A stretch of DNA of 64,000 nucleotides from Flavobacteriales bacterium (lineage in GTDB: Bacteria; Bacteroidota; Bacteroidia; Flavobacteriales_F; PHOS-HE28), in NCBI GenBank assembly GCA_016788295.1, contig JAEUSY010000001.1, forward strand, positions 1 through 64,000, given 5' to 3'. The position numbers were made by a program, and so were the translations under genes. The notes beneath the pieces were generated by a model, which was not told the origin of the DNA, did not search any database, and saw nothing but the letters and a program-made list of their open reading frames with translations. How positions within the stretch are numbered: the stretch's first letter is position 1; each line of letters begins with the position of its first letter. Of this stretch, positions 18,342 through 26,506 are shown in pieces.

Positions 18342-21332
18342 TCAGCGCACCACCACGCGCAGGTTGGTAACCTGCTGGCCCGAGGTGAGACGCACCGTGT
18401 ACATGCCCGGGGCGAAAGCACCGAGGTCCATGGTGTGGCGTTGTCCATTGGTCATTGCGCGGCCATCCTGGGCCACCACACGACCACCCATATCCACCAC
18501 TTCAATGTTCACGGTCGTATCGGCACCGCGGTAGTTCAAGGTCACCAGACCCTCGGTGGGGTTCGGGTAAATACCCCAGGTAAGCTGATCGGCCTCTGCA
18601 ACACCAATGCAGATCTCCACGGTCACGGTCACGAAGCTTGCGCTCAGCTCAAGGCAGGTGCCCGTGTTGGTCACGCCAGCGATATCGGCCCCAAATTCGG
18701 CACCCACCAGGCTACCATCGTAAGAAATGCCCCACACCTGATAGGTTCCGGCTGCCGCACTGTTGAAGTCGAGTGCGTTACCAGCGAGCAAGGTCACAAT
18801 GCGACCATTGTCATCCGTGAGCGCGTAGGTGTAATTGTTGGTGGATGTGCTGGTGGTTGCGAAATCAATGACATCCGCTTCGCTATCCTGGCAGATGTTC
18901 ACTGAAGTGGCCCCATTAGCCGTAGTTACGTCGCCACCCTCACAGGCCACACAGACCTGCACAGTGAAAGGAGCACCGACCACATCGAGGCTGGCGCAGA
19001 TCTCGCCACCGCCTTGGATCAGCAGGGCGTTCACATCGAAACCGGTGGTCACACCGAACTCAACGAGGCCGAGATCAAGGGTGTTGGGGTCGTACACCAA
19101 GGTATGTATGGTGTAGCTGCCTTCGTCATTCACCATGAAATCGGGGCTGCTGGCTGCATCAACAATGACCAGGTCCACACCTTGGGTGAGGACGAAGATC
19201 GTCTCGAAGCCATCGGGTATCACAATGTCGCCATTGGGTGTTGCCGTCAGCACGGCCATGTCATCCACAAAGCAAACGAAAGAGGCATCGGCAGTGATGG
19301 TTCCGGCCACTGCATCGCACTGGATGCACACTTGTACGGAAACCGGGGCACCTGCCACATCGAGGCTACCGCAGATATCGCCACCGCCCTGGATCAAGAG
19401 GGCGTTCACATCGAAGCCCGTGGTCACACCGATCTCGATGATACCGAGATCCAGCGTGTTAGGGTCATACACGAGGGTGTGGATGGTGTAATCGCCAATG
19501 GCGGTCACCATGAAATCCGGGCTGGGAGCTGCGTCAATGATGACGAGATCCTCTCCTTGCGTAAGTACATAGAGCGTCTCGAAACCTTCGGGGACAACGG
19601 AATTGCCATCGGGAGTTCCTGAGAACATGGCCATACCCTCTTCAAGACAAGCCACTGGTTCGGCAGAGATGGCTCCGGCATCGGCATCACAGGTCACGCA
19701 CTCTTCCACGGTCACTGGAGCACCGGCCACATCGAGGCTACCGCAGATATCGCCACCGCCCTGGATCAAGAGGGCGTTCACATCGAAGCCTGTGGTCACA
19801 CCGATCTCGATGATACCGAGGTCCAGCGTGGTGGGGTCATAGACCAGTGTATGGATCGTGTAGGCATCAGCCGATGTCACATCGAACGAAGGCGTGGCGC
19901 CCGCATTCACGATGACCAGGCCGGGGCCCTGGGTCAACACGTATACCGTCTCAAAATTCGCAGGAACGTTCTCATTACCGTCGGGCGTTGCCGTCAGCGT
20001 CGCCGAACCCTCCACCAAACAGACCGTTCCGGCATCGGCGGTCAGCGTTCCGGCATCAGCATCACAGGTCACGCACTCTTCCACGGTCACTGGTGCACCG
20101 GCCACATCGAGGCTACCGCAGATATCGCCACCGCCCTGGATCAAGAGGGCGTTCACATCGAAGCCCGTGGTCACACCGATCTCGATGATACCGAGGTCCA
20201 GCGTGGTGGGGTCATAGACCAGTGTATGGATCGTGTAGGCATCAGCCGAAGTCACATCGAACGAAGGCGTGGCGCCCGCATTCACGATGACCAGGCCGGG
20301 ACCCTGGGTCAACACGTATACCGTCTCAAAATTCGCAGGAACGTTCTCATTACCGTCGGGCGTTGCCGTCAGCGTCGCCGAACCCTCCACCAAACAGACC
20401 GTTCCGGCATCGGCGGTCAGCGTTCCAGCATCAGCATCACAGGTCAACGGCTCAGGACCCAGAATACAGATCTGCAGTCCAGAATTTGCAGGCACGTTGG
20501 AACCGAAGTGGTAGACCCTGACATAGTAGTTCTCCCCGATGGTGAGACCGGTGGCATTGAGGTTCTCTATCGAATTGCTGCTGACCACATCAACACACTG
20601 AATGCTGGTGCCATTGCAGGCACCGGTGCGGAGATCGACCACTGCGTCGAACCCGCTCAGGGTTGCAACGCGGACCGTGTGCTCGTCAGACGTAGCAGTG
20701 AAGCGGAACCATACATCATCGTTCGGCGAACCACCGCAGCTAGTGGCCGGTGCTGAAAGGGTGGCTCCCAGGATGGAGCCCGCAGTAGGGTTGCAAGTGG
20801 GGTTCGGCACCAGCTCTATGGCGCCGACACAGTTATCATTGGGCGGTACAAGGGAAGGCCCTACGCAAATGGAAAAGGTAGTTGTGGCAGGCACAGAGGC
20901 GGACCAATGGAACACCCGAATGAGGTATTGCTGACCTATGGTCAACGCGGATACATCCAAGATCTCTACGCCGCCGGCGCTCACGATATCCCGACAGATA
21001 ATTGGGGATCCATTGCAAGCACCTTCCAGGAGTTGGATGACGGCGTCAAAGTTCGGGCTACCCTGCACACGTATCTGATGAACGCTCGAGGTGGCGGTGA
21101 ACTTGTACCAAACATCATCATCCGGCGTGGCGTTGAAACCATCGCACAACACTGTACCTGGCAGACTCGCTGTGGCACCAGCCACGGTGCCTGAAACAGG
21201 AACACAGGAAGCGCCGGGAAAGAGCTCAATGGCGCCTGCGCAGTCGTCATTGGCAGGCTGAGCTTGTGCAGTAAGCGGTGCCAGCAGGACCGCCAGGAAA
21301 AGACCTAGTAGTGAAGTGTAATGTCTGAGCAT
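18342..21332 (-). CDS. T9SS-sorted repeat protein (type A sorting domain)
   Basis: A 996-residue surface or secreted protein. The ATG at 21332 begins a signal peptide (LLGLFLAVLLAPLTAQAQ); the frame can be extended three codons to a TTG, which is less likely. Two PPC-like beta domains (ANDDCAGAIEL ... and PNDNCVGAIEL ...) occupy about residues 25-290. Four tandem repeats of 124-125 residues follow, with a weaker fifth, each starting CDADAGTLTADAGTVC or similar and containing FETVYVLTQGPGLVIV and DICGSLDVAGAPV. The C-terminus (IYPNPTEGLVTLNY ... GMYTVRLTSGQQVTNLRVVVR) is a T9SS type A sorting domain. Two of the repeats are nearly identical in DNA. The binding partner is unknown. Confidence 0.85.
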   Translation of the reverse strand: MLRHYTSLLGLFLAVLLAPLTAQAQPANDDCAGAIELFPGASCVPVSGTVAGATASLPGTVLCDGFNATPDDDVWYKFTATSSVHQIRVQGSPNFDAVIQLLEGACNGSPIICRDIVSAGGVEILDVSALTIGQQYLIRVFHWSASVPATTTFSICVGPSLVPPNDNCVGAIELVPNPTCNPTAGSILGATLSAPATSCGGSPNDDVWFRFTATSDEHTVRVATLSGFDAVVDLRTGACNGTSIQCVDVVSSNSIENLNATGLTIGENYYVRVYHFGSNVPANSGLQICILGPEPLTCDADAGTLTADAGTVCLVEGSATLTATPDGNENVPANFETVYVLTQGPGLVIVNAGATPSFDVTSADAYTIHTLVYDPTTLDLGIIEIGVTTGFDVNALLIQGGGDICGSLDVAGAPVTVEECVTCDADAGTLTADAGTVCLVEGSATLTATPDGNENVPANFETVYVLTQGPGLVIVNAGATPSFDVTSADAYTIHTLVYDPTTLDLGIIEIGVTTGFDVNALLIQGGGDICGSLDVAGAPVTVEECVTCDADAGAISAEPVACLEEGMAMFSGTPDGNSVVPEGFETLYVLTQGEDLVIIDAAPSPDFMVTAIGDYTIHTLVYDPNTLDLGIIEIGVTTGFDVNALLIQGGGDICGSLDVAGAPVSVQVCIQCDAVAGTITADASFVCFVDDMAVLTATPNGDIVIPDGFETIFVLTQGVDLVIVDAASSPDFMVNDEGSYTIHTLVYDPNTLDLGLVEFGVTTGFDVNALLIQGGGEICASLDVVGAPFTVQVCVACEGGDVTTANGATSVNICQDSEADVIDFATTSTSTNNYTYALTDDNGRIVTLLAGNALDFNSAAAGTYQVWGISYDGSLVGAEFGADIAGVTNTGTCLELSASFVTVTVEICIGVAEADQLTWGIYPNPTEGLVTLNYRGADTTVNIEVVDMGGRVVAQDGRAMTNGQRHTMDLGAFAPGMYTVRLTSGQQVTNLRVVVR
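19691..20440. repeat. Near-identical 375-base tandem repeat within the T9SS protein gene
   Basis: Units 19691-20065 and 20066-20440 differ at only about five positions and encode essentially the same 125 residues. Flanking units at about 18950-19690 are related but clearly diverged. The pair is a recent in-frame duplication. Confidence 0.9.
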
Positions 21333-21379
21333 GTTGACCAAGAGAATAGTTCCGACCGTTCGTTCGGGCGGGACGGGTG

Positions 21380-21387
21380 CAAAATTC
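21380..21387 (-). promoter_or_regulatory. Candidate -7 element (GAATTTTG) of the 996-residue T9SS protein gene
   Basis: One mismatch to TAnnTTTG on the minus strand, 47 bases before the ATG at 21332. A GTGAATAA motif lies 40 bases further upstream (21428-21435). Confidence 0.4.
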
Positions 21388-21427
21388 GCGCAAGCACGGA
21401 CACCAGTGCATCCATCGATGGTGTGAA

Positions 21428-21435
21428 TTATTCAC
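21428..21435 (-). promoter_or_regulatory. GTGAATAA motif shared upstream of two T9SS genes
   Basis: On the minus strand the sequence reads GTGAATAATTC. GTGAATAACTC occurs at the matching place upstream of the neighbouring T9SS gene (24148-24155). The spacing to the candidate -7 element is 40 bases here and 38 there. It is a candidate activator site. Confidence 0.4.
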
Positions 21436-21476
21436 GATCGAGTTCGGGGTTATTCCAATTCGACCGACCAGAAACA

Positions 21477-21505
21477 AGAAGGGTGGACCTTGTGGTCCAC
21501 CCTTC
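21477..21505 (-). terminator. Rho-independent terminator of the GEVED protein gene
   Basis: Perfect 10-base stem AAGGGTGGAC (21479-21488) with GTCCACCCTT (21495-21504), loop of six, 24 bases after the stop at 21528. The T-tract on the minus strand is short (CTTGTTTCT). Confidence 0.75.
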
Positions 21506-21527
21506 CAGTATCCAATGTCGGTTCCGA

Positions 21528-24059
21528 TCAACGCACAACGATGCGCTGTTCGGTGCGGCCTTGGTCACCGCTTAGGCGAAGCACGTAGGTGCCCGCAGCA
21601 AGCTTGCCGGCCAGGTTCAACTGCACCTGTGCGCCTGCACTTACAGGGAGTTGCTCGCCATGTACCAGGCGACCGGTCATGTCCATCACCTCGAACTGTA
21701 CGAGGCCTTCGATGGAACCCGTTCCGATGGTCAAGTCGCCATTGCCCGGGTTGGGGAACACCGTAAAGGCCATGGTCTCACTGGTCGTAACGCCGGTGAT
21801 GACACCCTGCACAAAGACCGTATAGTCCTCCACCTGCCCATAAGTGCTGGTGCCGCAGGGGGTCGGGTTCGGCGTGTTGGGGTACTCGGTGCCGTCATGG
21901 GTGTCGTGCAAACGAATACGCATGCGGGTGTTACCAGCCACAGCGGTCAGAGGAATGCTGACCGAGCCCGTGTGCGGACCCGCGCCAACGGCGCTGGTGA
22001 AGACCAGTTCGCCCGGCTCGAACGAGTCGCTCTGGTCGAAGTCGATCCACACCAGGACCTGATCCTCCGGGAAGCCACCGTCGAGAGTTACTTCCAAGGG
22101 ATAATCCACACCGGCCGTCACAGTGGCCACCACAGCGGTCTGGTCATCGTAACCAACAGCTTCGGTGGTGGCATTATCAATATCCGCGAAGAGCACGTTT
22201 CCAACTAGTTCAAAGTTCGGATTGGTGGCGCTTGCAGAACAATACACACCCACTGGGCAGGCCGAGGCGGTCACTGTCAGGCTATATTCTCCTACCGGGG
22301 TCAGGTCGGGGTCCACCAATACAGGGATGTAATACGTACCAGCAGGCACCTCCAGGAAGCTCAGTGTGCACTGGTCCGTGGACACGGTGCCAGTGAGCAG
22401 ACCAGCAATGAAATCCGGGCAGCCCGAAGTGATGTTGATGAGGAAATCACCGAACTCGGAGCCTGGAACGCAATAGCCAATGTCGATGTTGGTGCATTCC
22501 GTTGTAGTGAAAGCCTCCCAAACGATGACGAACTCGGTGGGTGCGTCCAGCGTAGCACCCGTATTGTTCCCCGAGAGGGTAATGGTGCTTCCGGCAGCGA
22601 GGTTCACAGGAACGGCACCCGTGCAGTTGTCATTCTCAGGAGCTCCGCCATTCGAAATAACGACCACGGTGTAGTCCTCCACTTCGCCATATTCAGCAGC
22701 GCCGCATGGGCTGGGGTTGCCCGTGTACAACATGCGAACACGCATGCGAGTGGAGCCCAGCGTGGCACCCGCAGGAACTGCAATGTTGCCCGTGAAAGTA
22801 GCGCCACCGTTAGCGGAGGTAAGGACATAGGCTTCACCAGCATCAAAGAAGCTCTCGTTCTGGTTCCAATCGAACCAGGCAACGACCTGATCATCAGCAT
22901 AGAAGTCAGGGCCGTTCAGGACCGTCATGGGCACCACAGCTCCTTGGGCGACCGTAGTGCTGATCGAAGTAAAATCTACAAGCTCACCATCGGCACAGTC
23001 CGATGCATTGTTGATGGTGCCGAACGCCACGTTGGCAATGAACTCATCGCAGGTTGTGCCGAATGCGTCGCAGTAGCCGGCGGGGCAGGCCGATGCGCTC
23101 ACTGTGATGGAATAGGGTCCTTGCGCTCCGGGCTCCGTCAGCACTGCATAGTAGTACGTACCGGCAGGCACGTATTCGTAGAAGATGGTCACATTGCCAT
23201 CGGGGCACGTGGTCACATCGAAAGCGGCGCTCTCCACGAATCCATCATAAGGGCAACCTGTGAAAAGGTTCAGGAACGCATTCTCGAATGCAGGGTCCGT
23301 GCCGCAGTAGCTGAGCGTAAGGCTGGTGCATTCGGTCGTGGTAAAGGCATGCCAGACACTGGCAACACCAAGTCCCTCGGTATCCAAGGCACCCGTGTTA
23401 TCACCCGTGAAGTTCACCGATCCACCAACAGCAAGCGATACAGGTGTTACTGCATTGCACTGGTCGTTGGCAGGAACACCGGCCGGGGCGTAAGCACAAA
23501 TGGTAAAGCTGGAAGAGACCGGCACTGGCGACCAGTAGGAATAGAGACGAACATAGTAGGTCTGGCCAGCCACTGTGGCGATCGGGAACACCTCCAACGT
23601 GGAGTTCGGAGGAAAGGTCGCATCCATGCAGCCGATGCTCTGAAGGGCGCCACACGTACCAGTGAAGGCCTCCAGAACGGCGTCATAATCATTCACGCCG
23701 TTCACTTCAACAGTGGTCACTGGGCCATTGGCCGTAAAGGTGAACCAAACATCGTTCGCTGCAGGGGAGGTATATCCATTACACAGGATCGCAGGTTGCG
23801 ATTCTGTTGCTCCGGTGGAGGTCAGCGACTGAGGCACGCAACTGGTACCAATGACCAGCGTGGTAGCCGAAGAGCAGCCGTCATTGGCAACACCTCCGCG
23901 TTCACTCTCGGTGCGTGCAGCACGCTGATGGACCGAAGGAGCAAGGGTAGATGGGCGCATGGCCGGCTTGACCGGTTGTGGCTTGTAGGCTTGGGCGCCT
24001 ACGTCCGTGGCGGTCCATGCAAGAAGGGCCACGGTCAATGGAAGGTAGAAGTTCCTCAT
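21528..24059 (-). CDS. T9SS-sorted secreted protein with GEVED domains
   Basis: An 843-residue secreted protein. It has a signal peptide (LPLTVALLAWTATDVGAQA), then PPC-like domains (NDGCSSATTLVIGTSCVPQ, ANDQCNAVTPVSLAVGG and ENDNCTGAVPVNLAAGS). Two GEVED domains follow the pattern AWFDWNQNESFFDAGEAY ... YGEVEDYTVVV and VWIDFDQSDSFEPGEL ... YGQVEDYTVFV; these beta-sandwich domains are common on Bacteroidota extracellular proteins. A type A sorting domain closes it (FTVFPNPGNGDLTIG ... TYVLRLSGDQGRTEQRIVVR). It follows the same design as its downstream neighbour and shares an upstream motif with it. A likely structural or adhesive role is inference; no catalytic motif is seen. Confidence 0.85.
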   Translation of the reverse strand: MRNFYLPLTVALLAWTATDVGAQAYKPQPVKPAMRPSTLAPSVHQRAARTESERGGVANDGCSSATTLVIGTSCVPQSLTSTGATESQPAILCNGYTSPAANDVWFTFTANGPVTTVEVNGVNDYDAVLEAFTGTCGALQSIGCMDATFPPNSTLEVFPIATVAGQTYYVRLYSYWSPVPVSSSFTICAYAPAGVPANDQCNAVTPVSLAVGGSVNFTGDNTGALDTEGLGVASVWHAFTTTECTSLTLSYCGTDPAFENAFLNLFTGCPYDGFVESAAFDVTTCPDGNVTIFYEYVPAGTYYYAVLTEPGAQGPYSITVSASACPAGYCDAFGTTCDEFIANVAFGTINNASDCADGELVDFTSISTTVAQGAVVPMTVLNGPDFYADDQVVAWFDWNQNESFFDAGEAYVLTSANGGATFTGNIAVPAGATLGSTRMRVRMLYTGNPSPCGAAEYGEVEDYTVVVISNGGAPENDNCTGAVPVNLAAGSTITLSGNNTGATLDAPTEFVIVWEAFTTTECTNIDIGYCVPGSEFGDFLINITSGCPDFIAGLLTGTVSTDQCTLSFLEVPAGTYYIPVLVDPDLTPVGEYSLTVTASACPVGVYCSASATNPNFELVGNVLFADIDNATTEAVGYDDQTAVVATVTAGVDYPLEVTLDGGFPEDQVLVWIDFDQSDSFEPGELVFTSAVGAGPHTGSVSIPLTAVAGNTRMRIRLHDTHDGTEYPNTPNPTPCGTSTYGQVEDYTVFVQGVITGVTTSETMAFTVFPNPGNGDLTIGTGSIEGLVQFEVMDMTGRLVHGEQLPVSAGAQVQLNLAGKLAAGTYVLRLSGDQGRTEQRIVVR

Positions 24060-24101
24060 TTGTTGGTGTTATGGATTCCGGTTGGTCCGAGAGTAGAGGG
24101 A

Positions 24102-24109
24102 CAAACTTA
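24102..24109 (-). promoter_or_regulatory. -7 element (TAAGTTTG) of the GEVED protein gene
   Basis: An exact match to TAnnTTTG on the minus strand, 42 bases before the ATG at 24059. Confidence 0.6.
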
Positions 24110-24147
24110 TCACCATCACGCGGGAAGCCGGTCGTGATCGTGTCGAG

Positions 24148-24155
24148 TTATTCAC
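24148..24155 (-). promoter_or_regulatory. GTGAATAA motif upstream of the GEVED protein gene
   Basis: Reads GTGAATAACTC on the minus strand, 38 bases upstream of the -7 element. It is the counterpart of the motif at 21428-21435. Confidence 0.4.
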
Positions 24156-24231
24156 CATCCGTCACTTACACCGGTGGTCCAATGCACCACGCTTCACCCG
24201 TGGGAGGAATTCATGGGTCTACTTTTACCCC

Positions 24232-25017
24232 ATGGAGCAGACTTTGATCGGCCAGCATGCACTGGTCTGTGGGAGCACGCAAGGGATAGGTAAAGCAGTG
24301 GCAATAGCATTCGCACGGCATGGTGGCACGGTCACACTTTTGGCCAGGGACCCCGATGTCTTGAGCCGCACACTGGGCGAACTCGACCGGGGCCAAGGGC
24401 AGGAGCACCTGATGCTTCCTGTTGACATGTCGGCGACCCAGACCTTGGCCGAGGCCATAGCGCAGCATGTGCATCAACAGAAAGTGGATATTCTAGTGAA
24501 CAATACGGGCGGCCCCCCTCCCGGTCCGGCGCACGAGGCGGATATTACAGCGTTCGAAGCGGCGTTCCGGTTGCACCTGCTCAGCTACCAGACCTTGGTG
24601 CGCGCCATTGTTCCGGGCATGAAGGCTCGCCAGCACGGCCGCATCATCAATGTGATCAGCACCAGCGTGAAACAGCCGCTGCCCAATCTCGGCGTCAGCA
24701 ACACCATCCGGGGTGCCGTGGCCAACTGGTCGAAGACCCTCGCGACCGAACTGGGGCCGTTCAACATTACGGTGAACAATGTGCTTCCCGGCGCCACCAG
24801 CACCGAACGTCTGGCCGCCATAATACGCAACAAGGCAGTAAAGAGCGGCATCAGCGAAACAGAAGCGAAGCAGGAAATGATAAACGAGATCCCTCTTCGT
24901 CGGTTCGCCAAGCCGGAGGAGATCGCCGCTGCTGTCACCTTCCTTGCTGGTCCCGGCGGGGCCTATATCAACGGCATCAACCTGCCGGTGGATGGCGGAC
25001 GCACTGCCTGCCTTTAA
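24232..25017 (+). CDS. SDR-family protein lacking the usual Tyr/Lys catalytic pair
   Basis: A 261-residue short-chain dehydrogenase/reductase-fold protein. The nucleotide-binding loop is GSTQGIG (residues 14-20) and the NNTGG motif is at 90-94. Ser143 of the catalytic set is present, but the YxxxK motif is replaced by SNTIR (Ser156, Arg160). This resembles a known divergent SDR group with SN-x-x-R at that place, whose reaction is not clear. It lies among kynurenine-pathway genes (ACMSD, aldehyde dehydrogenase), and a role on a muconate-type intermediate is only inferred from that. A TACTTTTA element ends four bases before the ATG. It converges on the TonB gene with a 7-base gap. Confidence 0.8.
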   Translation: MEQTLIGQHALVCGSTQGIGKAVAIAFARHGGTVTLLARDPDVLSRTLGELDRGQGQEHLMLPVDMSATQTLAEAIAQHVHQQKVDILVNNTGGPPPGPAHEADITAFEAAFRLHLLSYQTLVRAIVPGMKARQHGRIINVISTSVKQPLPNLGVSNTIRGAVANWSKTLATELGPFNITVNNVLPGATSTERLAAIIRNKAVKSGISETEAKQEMINEIPLRRFAKPEEIAAAVTFLAGPGGAYINGINLPVDGGRTACL

Positions 25018-25024
25018 GCACCGG

Positions 25025-25762
25025 TCATATCGTGCGCACCCGCAGGGGGATCTGGTAATACACTGGTACCGGTACACCGCCCTGGCTGCCCGGGACAAAG
25101 GCCGGGAGCGCACGCAGTACACGATCGATCTCGCGTTCCACCTCGGCATTCACGCGAGGAGCACATACAAGCTTGCCGATCCGCCCCTCACGGTCGATCT
25201 CGAAGGTGACCGTGGTGCGTACCTCCCCACGAATACCAGGGGGCACCTTGAACTGACGCTCCAAGTGCTTTTGGATACGATGCTCCGTGCATTCGTCCAA
25301 GTTGCTGGGCGATCGTTTCAGGCAATCCATGAAGTAGGGCCTTACCCCAACAGAACCCCATGTGAACATTTCTGGCAGAGCACCTTCATCGGGTCCACGA
25401 AGGATCTCGGGGGCGGGATCAACGGGGTCCCCTGTTCCGTCTGTTCCGGGAGCGGGTGGTTCCGCGGGGTCTAATGAAGGCTCCGTCGCATCCACAGGGT
25501 TGACCACACCAATTGTACTGGCCACCCGAGCGCGCGGTTTCGGTGCTGTTGATGATACGGGATCAACGACGCGAATGACCACCACGTGGTCAACAGGGTC
25601 CTCCAAGGCACCGTCCCAGTCCTCGTAGGTCATCACGTGCGGTGTACCGGTGCGCCATTCGAAGGCCACCAAGGTGAGCGAGAAGGCGACCATCAGCCCC
25701 AAGGCCAAACGCCTTGTGCCATTGCGATGTACCGAATGCCAAGAATGTGCTGCGCGTTCCAT
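25025..25762 (-). CDS. Energy transducer TonB-like protein
   Basis: A 245-residue inner membrane-anchored protein with one TM segment near residues 18-34 (LALGLMVAFSLTLVAF). A Pro-rich periplasmic linker (EPSLDPAEPPAPGTDG) leads to a C-terminal TonB domain (PPGIRGEVRTTVTFEIDREGRIGKL ... ALPAFVPGSQGGVPVPVYYQIPLRV). TonB proteins pass inner-membrane energy to outer-membrane receptors. No receptor or ExbBD gene is in view. It starts 39 bases after the response regulator stop on the same strand, so it may be the third gene of that operon. It could instead be a TonB-domain protein of another function, as Bacteroidota have many. Confidence 0.78.
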   Translation of the reverse strand: MERAAHSWHSVHRNGTRRLALGLMVAFSLTLVAFEWRTGTPHVMTYEDWDGALEDPVDHVVVIRVVDPVSSTAPKPRARVASTIGVVNPVDATEPSLDPAEPPAPGTDGTGDPVDPAPEILRGPDEGALPEMFTWGSVGVRPYFMDCLKRSPSNLDECTEHRIQKHLERQFKVPPGIRGEVRTTVTFEIDREGRIGKLVCAPRVNAEVEREIDRVLRALPAFVPGSQGGVPVPVYYQIPLRVRTI

Positions 25763-25801
25763 GGGTCCGTATTTGTTTACAGAACCCCGGCCCGCAAGGG
25801 A

Positions 25802-26506
25802 TCATTGCCCCTCGCCAGCGATCAACCGGAAGCCTTGGCCATGTACATTAATGATCTCCACGGAAGGGTCATCGCGTAGGTATTTCCGCAGCTTGGCGAT
25901 GTACACATCCATGCTGCGGCCACTGAAGTAGCTGTCATTTCCCCACACTTTCAGCAACGCCTCCGAACGTTCGAGCACCTTGTTCCGGTGCAGGCACAGA
26001 AGGCGCAACAATTCCGATTCCTTGGTGGTAAGGCGGCGCTCACCCGCAGGGGTACGCAGCACCTGTTTGCGCGGATCGAAGGAGGAATCGCCGAGCGCGA
26101 ACCGTTCGGGCTCGGGTTCCGGGACGGTCACCCCATTGGTACGGCGCAACACGGCATTCACGCGCAGGATCAGCTCCTCCATGCTGAAGGGCTTGGTGAG
26201 GTAATCGTCGGCACCGCTCTCAAAACCCATCAACGTATCCTGCTTCATGCTCTTGGCCGTGAGGAAAATGATGGGCGTTGTCGCATCCTTCTCCCTGATC
26301 TCACGCGCCAGGGTGAATCCGTCCTTCAGCGGCAACATCACATCCAACAGCAGCAGGTCGTGACCGCCGCGGTCATAGGCTGCTCTTCCGAGCGCCCCGT
26401 CAGTGCACAACTCCACCTGAAAGCCTTTGGCCCTTAGATAATCGGTCAGCATGGTGCCGAGGTTGGGGTCATCCTCGACCACCAATAGCTTCTTGGCTTG
26501 CGACAT
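25802..26506 (-). CDS. OmpR-family response regulator
   Basis: A 234-residue DNA-binding regulator. The ATG at 26506 (MSQAKKLLVVEDDP) overlaps the end of the kinase gene by 38 bases; the longer frame to 26722 lies inside the kinase gene and is rejected. The receiver domain has the acidic pair at residues 11-13, phosphoacceptor Asp55 (LLLLDVMLPLKDG) and Lys in FLTAKS. The winged-helix output domain (RRLTTKESELLRLLCLHRNKVLERSEAL ... SMDVYIAKLRKYL) fills the C-terminus. It is translationally coupled to its kinase. Confidence 0.93.
   Translation of the reverse strand: MSQAKKLLVVEDDPNLGTMLTDYLRAKGFQVELCTDGALGRAAYDRGGHDLLLLDVMLPLKDGFTLAREIREKDATTPIIFLTAKSMKQDTLMGFESGADDYLTKPFSMEELILRVNAVLRRTNGVTVPEPEPERFALGDSSFDPRKQVLRTPAGERRLTTKESELLRLLCLHRNKVLERSEALLKVWGNDSYFSGRSMDVYIAKLRKYLRDDPSVEIINVHGQGFRLIAGEGQ

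Noticed and set aside
19691-20440. Possible CRISPR-like array from the regular repeats
   Set aside because: Units are 375 bases, fully coding and in frame; there are no short repeats with unique spacers.
19851-20756. 301-residue open frame on the plus strand with internal repeats
   Set aside because: It is the reverse complement of the repeat array of the T9SS protein, so the repeats are inherited from that gene.
22944-24137. 397-residue open frame on the plus strand opposite the GEVED protein gene
   Set aside because: Antisense shadow without a recognisable domain. The minus-strand protein has a signal peptide, GEVED domains and a sorting domain.
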